A stretch of DNA of 64,000 nt from Cupriavidus metallidurans CH34 (GTDB lineage: Bacteria; Pseudomonadota; Gammaproteobacteria; Burkholderiales; Burkholderiaceae), in assembly GCF_000196015.1 (NCBI RefSeq), contig NC_007974.2, positions 806,001 to 870,000 of the forward strand, in the 5' to 3' direction. The position numbers were made by a program, and so were the translations under genes. Under the pieces are notes generated by a model. That model was given only the letters and a program-made list of their open reading frames with translations, did not search any database and was not told the DNA's origin. Below are positions 34,724-44,228 of this stretch, in pieces (the first letter of the stretch is position 1; every line of letters begins with the position of its first letter).

Positions 34724-35734
34724 ATGAACGTGACGTATAGAACGATCAAAGCTGCACTCCGGTGGTTTGTGCTGCCGGTCTTGCTGGCCCTCGGCGTGAA
34801 CCATGGAGCCCTTGCCGCGTGCACAGTAACGACCGCCAATCCGGATTACATCTACACGCTACCCAGCACCCTTACTGTGGCTCGCAACGCACCGGTGGGT
34901 ACGGTGATCCTTAGCTACGCCCCCCCGGGACAGAACAACCCTACGGCCTCTGGCACCTGCCCCGTGACGGCATATGCGGTCGATGCCATGGCCGGCTCAT
35001 GGACCACGACGTCTGTCGCGGATGTGTACGCCACCAATGTCCCTGGCATCGGTATCAAGGTCCTCGGGAAAGCCAGCAATCACCCAGTACCACTACTCCC
35101 TACGGTGTACCAATGGTCCGGTAGCGCCACCGGACCTTTCAGCGGCTATTGGGACAGCTTTGGGTATCAGCTCGTCGTTACCGGGCCAGTTTCCCCAGGG
35201 ACGCTCAGTTTTGCGAGTCCTGTGGCCAGTATGTGGCTGTCGACTTCCACCACCGCGCTCGTGGATGCGGCGGTCGTCACCAACCTGCAGATCAACGGCA
35301 CCACAAACATTGTGGCGCGTGCATGTACCACGCCCGATGTGACTGTCAATCTCGGAAATCACCTGTCGTCGGAATTCTCTGGCGTGGGCTCGAAGACCTC
35401 GTCGACGAGTTTCAACATTGCGCTGAATGGCTGCCCGTCCGGGCTGAACACGATCCAATACCAGATCGATCCGGTAACGTCGATCGTGTCGGGTACCGGC
35501 AATACGGTGGTGGCCCTGAATAGCGGCTCGACGGCCAACCGAGTTGGCGTCCAGTTGCTCGACGGGAATGGCAACCCGCTGGCCTTGTCCTCGCCCATCA
35601 CGTTTAGCGGATATAGCAGCAGCACCGGCGGCGACTACACGATTCCACTGAAGGCCAGGTACTATCAGATCGATACACCCGTTGGGCCGGGTTCTGCCAA
35701 TACATCGATGATATTTACGATGACCTATCAATGA
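34724..35734 (+). CDS. Fimbrial tip adhesin-type subunit
   Basis: A 336-residue two-domain fimbrial subunit. Signal peptide (LRWFVLPVLLALGVNHGALA), then an N-terminal domain of about 160 residues with no close family that I recognise and two Cys (AACTVTT, SGTCPVTAY), probably the receptor-binding lectin-like part. The C-terminal pilin domain (about 190-336) starts ARACTTPDVTVNLG and ends MIFTMTYQ. Tip adhesins have this layout. GAGAGGA is better spaced for a GTG at 34730 than for the ATG at 34724, so the start is uncertain by two codons. Confidence 0.87.
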   Translation: MNVTYRTIKAALRWFVLPVLLALGVNHGALAACTVTTANPDYIYTLPSTLTVARNAPVGTVILSYAPPGQNNPTASGTCPVTAYAVDAMAGSWTTTSVADVYATNVPGIGIKVLGKASNHPVPLLPTVYQWSGSATGPFSGYWDSFGYQLVVTGPVSPGTLSFASPVASMWLSTSTTALVDAAVVTNLQINGTTNIVARACTTPDVTVNLGNHLSSEFSGVGSKTSSTSFNIALNGCPSGLNTIQYQIDPVTSIVSGTGNTVVALNSGSTANRVGVQLLDGNGNPLALSSPITFSGYSSSTGGDYTIPLKARYYQIDTPVGPGSANTSMIFTMTYQ

Positions 35735-35981
35735 CTGTGTGGCGGGCTGGTCGCTCGCGGTGTGCAAGAAGTCTTGTCATGTGGATGCAGGCACGCGTCG
35801 CCACAGCCCTCACGGCTGCGCGTGTTCCAACGTATCCAGCGATAGTCGGCCAAAGGTGGCCTGCATCGCGCGCCGATACAGCCCGCCGCCAGCCAACATA
35901 ACCGGGTCGATCACCGTCGACCGTCTCGTAAGAGGCACGCGTGGCACACACAAGCGACAATCCTGAGAGCACGCTTCATCC

Positions 35982-38027
35982 ATGCGCATCCAACACGCAT
36001 TCCGCCTGATCACGCTTGCCATGGTGGCGACGATCGTGGGCTTCGGCAGCTATCTCTGGACCGAGGAGTGGCGGGCATACGCCGTGGCGCAACACAGCGA
36101 GGCGATGCTCCAGGCCTTTCGCGCCACGCTGGTTGCCGCCGAGAAGGTCTCGGCCGAGCGGGGGCCATCCAATGCCGCGTTGGGCGCAGCGCCTGGCGTC
36201 GCCGCCGGCGCGCTGTTGCGAGCGCGGGAACAGAGTGACGCCAGTCTGACTGCGGCCATAGCAATGTTGCACGGTGCCAACTGCCCGGAGTGCGGCGCGG
36301 CCAAAGGCAGCCTCGAGCATGCCCGGGCGCAGTTGGCGGCAGCGCGGTCCCAGATCGACCGGCTAATCGCCCGGCCATTGTCGGAACGACATGATGTGCA
36401 ACGGGCCGTGAGCGGGATGTTCACCATCGTCGATGAGATCCTGCGCGTCGCGGACGGCCCGCTGTCGCGCCTGCAGCGCTCCGCTCCTGTGGCGGCGCAG
36501 CACGCGGTCAGTGCGCGATTTGCCGCCGAACTGCGCGAGTATGCGGGTCGCGCCGGCTCCGAGTTCACCAGCGCACTGGTCAGCAATCGTCCGATGCACA
36601 GCGAGGAGCGCGAGCGCCTGGCGGGGGATCTCGGGCGCGTGCAGACGTTGGGGGACCAGATCCAGCAGCGCGTCAGCTTCCAGTTGGCGTCGAAACCCGG
36701 GCTACGCGACGCCGACACTGCGCTGCACAAGCGCTTTTTCGGTGACGGCCTCGCCTATCTCCAGAAGGTCGAGGCGATCGGTCCGGCGGAACCTCGGCCG
36801 ACGACGGCAGAGTTGGCCAGCACCTACGTGCCACTGATGGCGCCGATCGTCGCCATGCGCGACGCCGTGCTCGACGTGGCTCAGGCGGAAGTGCAGGCTG
36901 ACACGACGCGCGCGAAGAGAAGGCTTGGTGGCTTGTTGGCGATCCTCGCGATCATCACGTCGTTTGTCGCAGCCACGTTCTGGCTGTTCGCGAAGCGGGT
37001 GCTGCGTCCACTTACGCTAGCGACGGAGGCCACCGTTGAGCTGGCCGAGGGGCGATACGACGGGCCGACACATGTCTGGCCCAAGACCGACGAGATTGGG
37101 GCCATCTTTGTCGCGCTGGAACAGTTGCGGGCGGGCCTGCTGCGGAAGGTGGCGCTCGAGCATGAGCGCACGACGCTGATCGCGAGGCTGCAGGCGGCAG
37201 TCACGCACGAGCGTGCCCAGATGATGGCGCTGGCCCAGGCGCGCGACGCAGCCGAGGCCTCGGCGCGCACCAAGAGCAGCTTCCTGGCCATGATGAGCCA
37301 CGAGATCCGCACGCCGTTGCAGGGCATCCTCGGCCTGCTGGAACTGGTGGAGTATTCGCCTTTGTCAGCCGAACAGCGAAGGCAAGTGCGTCTGGCCTCG
37401 GAGGCAGGTCAGGCGCTGCGACAGATCCTCGACGATGTGCTCGACTACGCCAAGATGGACGCGGGCCGGCTGCGTCTTGCGTTAGCGCCACTTGATTTGC
37501 GCGGGCTGTTCGCCAATGTGCTGAGCCTATTGGCGCCGCGCGCGCAGGCCAAAGGGTTGCAGTTGCAGCAATGGGTGCAGCCCGACGTTCCGGTTCAACT
37601 CGTGGCCGACGGGGCTCGGCTGCGACAGATTCTTCTCAACCTCGTGGGCAACGCGATCAAGTTCACCGAGTGCGGCAGCGTGGATTTGCTCGCCAGTGTT
37701 GAGCCGACCAGCGCCGGCGAGGACGTGCTGGTGGTCTCGGTGGCGGACACAGGCATCGGGATCGCACCGGAGGATATTGCACGGCTCTTTACCCCATTCG
37801 TGCAGGGCGAGAGCGGACCGGCGCGCCGTTTCGACGGAACCGGACTGGGCCTGGCAATTTCTCGGCAACTGGCGCAACTGATGGGAGGTGAGCTGATGCT
37901 CGACAGTACACTAGGTGTTGGTACGCAGGTGATGCTGCGCGTGCCGATGCCGGGTTGCCCCGACGCTGGATCGCCCCTGTCGAACTCTGAGAGACGAGAG
38001 CATCGCGCCGAGTTCAGGTTGGCATAG
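35982..38027 (+). CDS. Membrane sensor histidine kinase with HAMP domain
   Basis: A 681-residue kinase. First membrane segment about 8-26, an extracytoplasmic, mainly helical sensor (about 27-308), second membrane segment about 315-335, HAMP (LRPLTLATEATVELAEGRYD), a coiled linker, then HisKA (about 425-500, phospho-His in AMMSHEIRTPLQG) and HATPase_c (NAIKFTECG, VADTGIGIA, DGTGLGLAISRQ). There is no receiver or Hpt domain, unlike the BvgS-like kinase that follows it 112 bases later. It lies directly after the fimbrial operon on the same strand. No cognate regulator is adjacent. Confidence 0.93.
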   Translation: MRIQHAFRLITLAMVATIVGFGSYLWTEEWRAYAVAQHSEAMLQAFRATLVAAEKVSAERGPSNAALGAAPGVAAGALLRAREQSDASLTAAIAMLHGANCPECGAAKGSLEHARAQLAAARSQIDRLIARPLSERHDVQRAVSGMFTIVDEILRVADGPLSRLQRSAPVAAQHAVSARFAAELREYAGRAGSEFTSALVSNRPMHSEERERLAGDLGRVQTLGDQIQQRVSFQLASKPGLRDADTALHKRFFGDGLAYLQKVEAIGPAEPRPTTAELASTYVPLMAPIVAMRDAVLDVAQAEVQADTTRAKRRLGGLLAILAIITSFVAATFWLFAKRVLRPLTLATEATVELAEGRYDGPTHVWPKTDEIGAIFVALEQLRAGLLRKVALEHERTTLIARLQAAVTHERAQMMALAQARDAAEASARTKSSFLAMMSHEIRTPLQGILGLLELVEYSPLSAEQRRQVRLASEAGQALRQILDDVLDYAKMDAGRLRLALAPLDLRGLFANVLSLLAPRAQAKGLQLQQWVQPDVPVQLVADGARLRQILLNLVGNAIKFTECGSVDLLASVEPTSAGEDVLVVSVADTGIGIAPEDIARLFTPFVQGESGPARRFDGTGLGLAISRQLAQLMGGELMLDSTLGVGTQVMLRVPMPGCPDAGSPLSNSERREHRAEFRLA

Positions 38028-38139
38028 GTGGCGGCATCAAGTTGATGCGCATGATCGCCAAGGATCTGAGGCGGGACCTCGAAAGAAGAAATCCGCCCGC
38101 TAAAGAATTGCCTGCGCCATTTTTTTCTTGGAGTACCGC

Positions 38140-41100
38140 ATGAATGGTGTGCGCCTGTTGACGAGGCGGATTCGGTGGATCGACCTGCTCGGTCTGCTAC
38201 GGTGCGTTGGCTTCTTGCTGTTGATGTCCATCTGGCATGACGCAGTGGCGCAGCAGCCCATTGCTACCACGGCGCAAACGATACGGGTTGGGGTAGTGCA
38301 GAACGACTGGCCGCCGTTTGCCATCGTGCAAGACGGACAGGTGAGCGGCATCGGTGTCGACTTCCTGCGCGCGGCGCTTGGCGACCGCCCCGTGCGCATT
38401 GTCACGACCACGTTTGCCAGTATGCCTGCCCTGCTGGCCGCCGCGTGCGCCAACCAGGTGGACGTGGTGCTGAACGTTGGCGAGACTGCCGAGCGCGCGC
38501 GTTGCCTGCGCTTTTCCGAGGCCTACTTCGATGCCACTGCCGCAATCGTCGGCCGCGCAGGGGCAGCGGGGCAGGATGCCGTCGCATTGGAGCAGGCACG
38601 GATTGCGGTGGAGCCGGGCTCTTTCATGGACGAGCGGCTTCGCGCACGGTTCCCGAATGCGCGGTTTGTGCCCGTGAAGGACGCTGAAGGCGGGTTGCGT
38701 GCCGTACGCGACAACCAGGCGGATTACTACCCCACGCGGCAGCCAGTGGCGGACTATTACTTGGGACGGCCCGAGTACAAAGGCCTGGCCGTTCAGGCAG
38801 GCTACCGGGAGCCCGGTGGCGGCCTGCATTTCGCGTTCAGTCCGGCCGCCGCCGCCCTACAGACCACCGTCAATCAGGGGCTCGCCACGATGCCACAAGA
38901 CGCGCGGCGCGCCATTATCGGTCGTTGGGTGACGCCTCCGATCGTAGCGTCGTCGCCTGCAGGAGAGTTCTTTCTGACGCCGGAGGAGCGGGCGTTTCTG
39001 CAATCGCTGCCCGTGCTGAAGGTGGCATTCGACGCGGGGTCGGCACCCTATAGTTACGTCGACGACAGAGGACGACCCGGCGGCATGGCGGCTGACTACC
39101 TGTCATATCTGGGTCGCACGCTCGGCGTACGGTTCCAGCGTGAGCGTGCCGCACCCTTTGCGCAGACCGTGGAAGCGCTGCGGCAAGGCAAGCTGGACCT
39201 GATGGCCGTCGCCGTGGCCGAGGATCCAGCGCTGGCTGGCCTGCCGGTGACCCGGCCCTATGCCTCCTTCCCGATGGTCATCGTGGGGCGCCAGCTGGAT
39301 GTGGCGGTCGAAGGCCTCAACGACCTGACTGGCAAGCGTGTGGTCGTTTGTGAGGCGAGTGGTGTGGAGGGCCTGCTCAGGGCAGCCGTCCCGCATCTGC
39401 AGTTGTCCGTCGTAAGTTCCGTGCATGCCGGCATGGAGGCGGTTGCCAATGGGAAAGCCGATGCATATGTGGACGATCTGGCTACGGTGGACGTGGAGCT
39501 GCAACGTTATTTCGCGGGGACGCTGCGCATCATAGGTTCCGGCAGACAAACGCTGGACATGGGCTTTGGCTTGTCCCCCGAGCTGGGAGCACGGCTGCTG
39601 CCGCTCATTGACCGTGCCATGGAATACATGCCGCAAGTCGAGCGCCTCGCGATCCAGAGCCGTTACATCGCCGCCAGCTATGCTCTGGAGCCCTCATGGC
39701 AGCAGGTCCTGCGACGCATCGCCCCATACCTGGTCGCCGTCATCGTTATTATCGGGATCCTGCTGCGCTCGCAGTATCGATTGCGACGGGAGGCGTCCGC
39801 CAGGCGACTCGCCAAACAGCAGCTTCAGGCGCAACTGGATTTCCAGCGCACGTTGATCGACGCCGTCCCGATTCCGATCACCGTCAAGGATGCCCAAGGG
39901 CGATACGTTGAAGTCAATGCCGCCTTCCAGTCGCGGGCGGGGATGACTAGACAGCAGATGGTTGGTCACTTGCCCACAGAGCTGAATGTGCCGGGCAACC
40001 GCGCAGCCGAAGCGTTGGAAGCGGGCTCCCGGCGAGCCCTGGAGACCCAACAGCTGCAGCAGTTTGCGGTGGACTACGTGGACGCCGATGGCAAGCAACG
40101 CTATTACCTGTGCTGGGCGCAACCCATCAAGAGAGTCGGGCCGGAGTTCGCCGGGGTCATCTCGGCCGCGGTGGATGTGACGGAGATTCGCAACGCCGAA
40201 GCCAAGGCCCAAGCTGCCGAGGCCATGCTTGTGGACGCGACTCGCCATTTGCCCGCCACGGCTTTCCGAATGCGCGAGCGCGACGGTGTCTTTTCGTATG
40301 AGTGGGTGAGCGGCAATGCGCAGCAACTGCTCGGTCGCTCATCAGAATCGTTGATTGGTCCGGCTAATCCGCTGCTGGGCATGGCCAACGTGGAGGACCG
40401 CATCGCGGCGTTGGCCGCAGCCGAAGAGGCCAAAACCACGGGGCGGCCTTTGAGCGCGGACATGCGTCTTCTGATCCGTGGACAAACACGCTGGATCCGC
40501 ATCCATGCCGTGCCTAAGACAGAGCCGGATGGCGGCGTCCTGTGGCACGGCTACTATGTGGACCTCACGGAAGAGCGCGAGCGTGCCAACGCACTGGCGC
40601 AGGCAAAGGATGCGGCCGAAGCGGCATCGCGAGCCAAGGACAGTTTTCTGGCCATGATGAGCCATGAGATCCGCACGCCAATGAATGGCATTCTCGGCCT
40701 GATCGAACTGCTGCAAAGAACGCCGCTGACGGCCGAGCAGCAGCGCATGGTCGCGTTGGCCGGCGAGTCTGGCCAGGCACTCGGACGGATACTGGACGAC
40801 ATTCTGGACTACGCCAAACTCGAGGCCGGGCGGCTTGCCATCCTGCGAGCGCCGGTGGATCTTCGGGAACTCTTCGACGGCGTGCTCGGCTCGCTGTTGC
40901 CGCAAGCTTTCCAGAAGGGCTTGCGTCTGAAGCAAAGGGTGAGCGCGGAGGTGGCGGCCATCGTGCAGGCCGATGGCATCCGTCTGCGCCAGATTCTGTT
41001 CAATCTGCTAGGTAATGCCATCAAGTTTACCGATCACGGCAGCGTGATGTTGCGCGCAACCATGGAGCCAGGTGCTACCGGGTTGCCAATGCTGGTCGTG

Positions 41101-42501
41101 GTCGTGGAAGACACTGGAATCGGTATTGCCAGGACGGATCTCGCTCGCCTGTTCGCCCCGTTCATGCAAAGCGAGCGCAGTACCGCACGCCGATTCGGTG
41201 GAACCGGGCTGGGGCTAACCATTGTCAGGACGCTGGCAGAGCTCATGGACGGCGAGATAACCCTGAAGAGCGAGGCGGGGGTGGGTACGACGGCGGTACT
41301 CCGGGTGCCATGCGAAGTCGTCAGCCAGGGCTATGATTTGCCGAACCTCCGCGGCAGGGCGCTATCCGTTCTTGTCAGCGATGACAGCAGGCGTGCGGCC
41401 CTGATCGCCTACGGCGAGGCCGCCGGCATGCGCTGCGTCAGCCCGGAGGATGAGACTCCGGACGATGGCATCGCAATTACCGATCGGATGGAGCGAGCCG
41501 GGCGAAAGGGCCAGTTTGCGATTCACCTGACCGATGAATTGCTGCCATTGGGTTACAGCCAGGATGAGTCTGGCGTGTCGCTCGGCAGCAATCCGTTGCG
41601 ATGGACGGCTTTTGTGGGAGCACTGGAAGCGCTGCTCAAGGGCATTGCACCAGCCTCACCACAGGCCTCGCGGGCGGGAGAGGGGAAAGCAGACGATCTG
41701 GTGCCCCAGGGCGCCAGGATCCTTGTCGTCGAGGACCATCCCATCAACCGGGAAGTTATCGGGCAGCAATTGCGTCTGCTGGGCTACCGCAGCACGGTGT
41801 GCACCAACGGGCAGGAAGCGGTAACGGCGCTGCGGGCCGATACGTATGATCTGGTGCTGACTGATTGCCACATGCCGGTCATGGACGGATTTGACTTGAC
41901 TCGGTCGATCCGGGCGAGTGATCGGCCGTCCGTCCGAGCGCTGCCCGTGGTGGGACTGACTGCAACAGTCGCCAGGGAAGAGCATGTCCTGTGCATGGAA
42001 GTGGGCATGAACGCGTTCCTGGTGAAGCCGGCGACATTGGCATCGCTACAGCAGACGATCGAGACCGCATTGCAAGGAGGTCCGGAGGCACCGTCGCCCA
42101 AGACGGAGGTTCGATCTCGGGAAGCATCACCGGCCCGTCGGACGCCCGAATCCGGCGGATTCCGTCCGGAATGCATCGATACCGTCGGGCTGCGGTCCCA
42201 ACTGGAGCCCATGTTGGCGGAGCGCGACGTGCGCCAGATCTTCTTGCGATCCCTGGAACAAGACCGCGACGCCTTGCGTGCGCAGCTGGCGGCGCCGACG
42301 CCCGCAGGACTGGGCAAGTGGTGTCATCGTGCCGGTGGCGCGATTTCGGTGATGGAGCAGCCATACCTGCACGAGTTGCTCGATCGGCTGGATGGTCTGC
42401 TGGAGACCGGCTCCCCGGCTCAAATCCAGTCGGCGGGCGCTTCGCTGTCGGCGATGTATGACTACCTGATCGATTGGCTGGAGAAGCTGGATGTTGCGTG
42501 A
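38140..42501 (+). CDS. BvgS-like hybrid phosphorelay sensor kinase
   Basis: A 1453-residue unorthodox kinase. In order: signal/anchor segment (about 10-38), two periplasmic solute-binding (Venus-flytrap) domains (about 48-265 and 285-505), a membrane segment (about 527-545), two PAS-like domains (about 570-690 and 700-815), HisKA (phospho-His in MMSHEIRTPMNG, about 840), HATPase_c, a stretch like a degenerate receiver (ALSVLVSDDSRRAALIAYGE), a full receiver (phospho-Asp in LVLTDCHMPVMDG, about 1240) and an Hpt domain (His in WCHRAGGAIS, about 1395). This is the His-Asp-His layout of BvgS and EvgS, which pass phosphate to a separate LuxR-type regulator. None is adjacent; RcsB-like genes at 8677 and 14350 are the closest candidates. 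The ATG at 38140 follows TTGGAG. Confidence 0.95.
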   Translation: MNGVRLLTRRIRWIDLLGLLRCVGFLLLMSIWHDAVAQQPIATTAQTIRVGVVQNDWPPFAIVQDGQVSGIGVDFLRAALGDRPVRIVTTTFASMPALLAAACANQVDVVLNVGETAERARCLRFSEAYFDATAAIVGRAGAAGQDAVALEQARIAVEPGSFMDERLRARFPNARFVPVKDAEGGLRAVRDNQADYYPTRQPVADYYLGRPEYKGLAVQAGYREPGGGLHFAFSPAAAALQTTVNQGLATMPQDARRAIIGRWVTPPIVASSPAGEFFLTPEERAFLQSLPVLKVAFDAGSAPYSYVDDRGRPGGMAADYLSYLGRTLGVRFQRERAAPFAQTVEALRQGKLDLMAVAVAEDPALAGLPVTRPYASFPMVIVGRQLDVAVEGLNDLTGKRVVVCEASGVEGLLRAAVPHLQLSVVSSVHAGMEAVANGKADAYVDDLATVDVELQRYFAGTLRIIGSGRQTLDMGFGLSPELGARLLPLIDRAMEYMPQVERLAIQSRYIAASYALEPSWQQVLRRIAPYLVAVIVIIGILLRSQYRLRREASARRLAKQQLQAQLDFQRTLIDAVPIPITVKDAQGRYVEVNAAFQSRAGMTRQQMVGHLPTELNVPGNRAAEALEAGSRRALETQQLQQFAVDYVDADGKQRYYLCWAQPIKRVGPEFAGVISAAVDVTEIRNAEAKAQAAEAMLVDATRHLPATAFRMRERDGVFSYEWVSGNAQQLLGRSSESLIGPANPLLGMANVEDRIAALAAAEEAKTTGRPLSADMRLLIRGQTRWIRIHAVPKTEPDGGVLWHGYYVDLTEERERANALAQAKDAAEAASRAKDSFLAMMSHEIRTPMNGILGLIELLQRTPLTAEQQRMVALAGESGQALGRILDDILDYAKLEAGRLAILRAPVDLRELFDGVLGSLLPQAFQKGLRLKQRVSAEVAAIVQADGIRLRQILFNLLGNAIKFTDHGSVMLRATMEPGATGLPMLVVVVEDTGIGIARTDLARLFAPFMQSERSTARRFGGTGLGLTIVRTLAELMDGEITLKSEAGVGTTAVLRVPCEVVSQGYDLPNLRGRALSVLVSDDSRRAALIAYGEAAGMRCVSPEDETPDDGIAITDRMERAGRKGQFAIHLTDELLPLGYSQDESGVSLGSNPLRWTAFVGALEALLKGIAPASPQASRAGEGKADDLVPQGARILVVEDHPINREVIGQQLRLLGYRSTVCTNGQEAVTALRADTYDLVLTDCHMPVMDGFDLTRSIRASDRPSVRALPVVGLTATVAREEHVLCMEVGMNAFLVKPATLASLQQTIETALQGGPEAPSPKTEVRSREASPARRTPESGGFRPECIDTVGLRSQLEPMLAERDVRQIFLRSLEQDRDALRAQLAAPTPAGLGKWCHRAGGAISVMEQPYLHELLDRLDGLLETGSPAQIQSAGASLSAMYDYLIDWLEKLDVA

Positions 42502-42657
42502 CCGGCCTGCCAGGAAGATCGGGCGAGCGCCAGCCGAGACCGGCCCCGAATGCAAGGCCATCGGAATAGCCGGGCGATGTCAGGCGATTGACGGCATCTT
42601 CCGTCAGCCGCGAAGATCCTTCAGCGGCACTCCCATCAGAAGAGTACGTCCAGCAAG

Positions 42658-42899
42658 TCAAACAATTCGGCGTCGCCCCGGGGCCGCAGACCGTGACCGT
42701 CGGCGGACTTCCTCCAGCAAGCACTCCACGAAACACTGTGCGGCGTTGCTGCGCATGGTGTTGCGCCGACCGATGATGCCCAGACGGCTGGTCTCGAACT
42801 GCTCGGAAATTCGCACCGGCTGCACCCAGCCTCGCATGGCGTCGCACACCAGCAAGGGCTTGGGGCAATAACTGAGCATCCCGACATGGGTGCCTTGAT
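42658..42899 (-). pseudogene. LysR-type regulator C-terminal fragment
   Basis: The minus strand reads GTHVGMLSYCPKPLLVCDAM, then WVQPVRISEQFETSRLGIIG and AAQCFVECLLEE, the end of a LysR-type effector domain. Everything upstream (DNA-binding domain and most of the effector domain) is missing: at about 42890 the sequence changes into a truncated MFS gene on the other strand. This looks like one side of a deletion. Confidence 0.65.
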
Positions 42900-43674
42900 C
42901 GGACTGACGCTGACCAACACCCTGTCACCGGAAGCGCTCGAAAGCTGGGGTTGGCGCATCCCTTTTGCGATCGGCATCCTGGTGATTCCCGTTGGTCTCT
43001 ATATCCGCCGGCATCTCGATGAAACCGGCGTCGTGCAGGAGGGCGGCGCGCCGAGGCAGGAGCACGCCGGCCTGCGCGAGATCTTCACCCGCTATTGGCG
43101 CATGGTGGTGGCCGGAGTACTGATCACCATCGGTGGCACCTCGGCCACCTATATCGTGCTGCACTACATGACCAGCTACGCCATCTCGGTGCTGAAGATC
43201 CCGGCCGGGGTCAGCATGGCGGCAGGCTGTGTGGGCGCACTGGTGCAGGTGGCACTGTCTGCGTACGCGGGCAGGTTGTCGGACCGGATCGGCCGCAAAC
43301 CGCTTATCCTCTGGTCGCGTATCGCGATGCTGGTCGCGATCTACCCGGGCTTCCTGCTGCTCAATGCTCAGCCGACCCTGCCCGTGCTGCTGGGCGTTGT
43401 TGCCGCGCTGTCACTGATGCTGGTGCTGAACGTCGTGCCGTCAGTGGTAATGCTCTCGGAACTGTTTCCGCGGCGCATCCGTGCGACTGGCATGTCGATC
43501 GTGTACTGCATTGGCGTGCTGGTGTTTGGTGGTTTCGCGCAGTTCCTGGCCACCTGGTTGATCGCCGTGACCGGCAATGCGAATGCCCCCGCGCAATATG
43601 TGATCGGTTGCGGCATCGTATCGCTTGTGGGCCTGGCCATGGTCGCGGAAACGGCCGGCAAGCGACTGAACTGA
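42886..43674 (+). pseudogene. MFS (metabolite/H+ symporter) transporter, N-terminal part deleted
   Basis: 262 codons matching the second half of an MHS-type major facilitator (citrate/alpha-ketoglutarate/proline permease group). The frame begins at SPEALESWGWRIPFAIGILV with YIRRHLDET, the segment that normally follows transmembrane helix 5-6, and contains about six to seven membrane helices, including the GRLSDRIGRKPLI loop. Roughly 170-190 residues are missing at the N-terminus, where the LysR fragment now lies. No ribosome binding site precedes the first ATG, so it is probably dead. Confidence 0.75.
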
Positions 43675-43739
43675 GCGACCGCGATCCAAGCGGCAGCATC
43701 TCTGGCGTCAAGCGACGTGCAAAGCGTTGTCTTATTGCG

Positions 43740-43920
43740 ATCGCCCGAGCCTCGCAGCGAGCAGCCTGTTCGCGTTTTTCAGCATCGGTTCGTTACTTGT
43801 CTACGCGGTGTTCGGGGTGCTCTACCTGGGCGCAGCGTTCGCGCCCCCGATTCACGACCATCTCGATGGCCATCTACTTCTCAATCGTCTCAATGTCGAC
43901 GGTCGGGTATGGTGATTGCG
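43740..43920 (+). pseudogene. Potassium-channel pore fragment, frameshifted
   Basis: One frame encodes a membrane helix (SLFAFFSIGSLLVYAVFGVL, then YLGAAFAPPI); after a C5 run at 43844-43848 the sense moves to another frame reading TTISMAIYFSIVSMSTVGYG and then DCGP. TVGYGD is the K+ selectivity filter, so this is a two-helix ion-channel pore. It lacks the rest of the gene and is interrupted by the frameshift. Confidence 0.65.
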
Positions 43921-44226
43921 GGCCGAGTCCAGGGCTTCGCCATCCTTCTGCACGGACTGCGCCTTCATGCAGGTTTCGATAAGCAACGGCTTGGCCGGGA
44001 AAATCCTGGTGTAGATCTCTGCCCATTGCTGCGCGTCGTCGCGATGCCAAGTGCGCTGCCGTTCGGAAGCGATGGCTGCTGTATCCATCGGTACGACGCT
44101 CACCTGCACCACGCGAGCCAGCGTGATTTTGTGGGCCATTTTCGAGTATGTGCCCGAGGCGTCCACCACCGCAACGACCTTGTAGCCGTTAGCGCCTGCG
44201 TTGATGGACGGGAAGGCCGTGCACAC
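43915..44226 (-). pseudogene. Isochorismatase-like hydrolase C-terminal fragment
   Basis: The minus strand encodes VCTAFPSINAGANGYKVVAV and then VDASGTYSKMAHKITLARVV, the half of a cysteine-hydrolase (isochorismatase/YcaC group) that carries the catalytic Cys and the following sheet. The end reads IETCMKAQSVQKDGEALDSA. The N-terminal half with the catalytic Asp and Lys is absent: the fragment begins 2 bases after the pirin stop. It is a truncated remnant. Confidence 0.68.
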
Positions 44227-44228
44227 GC

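Noticed and set aside
41879..42928. 349-codon minus-strand frame over the end of the BvgS-like kinase
   Set aside because: It covers the receiver/Hpt region of a well-supported gene and has no recognisable domain.
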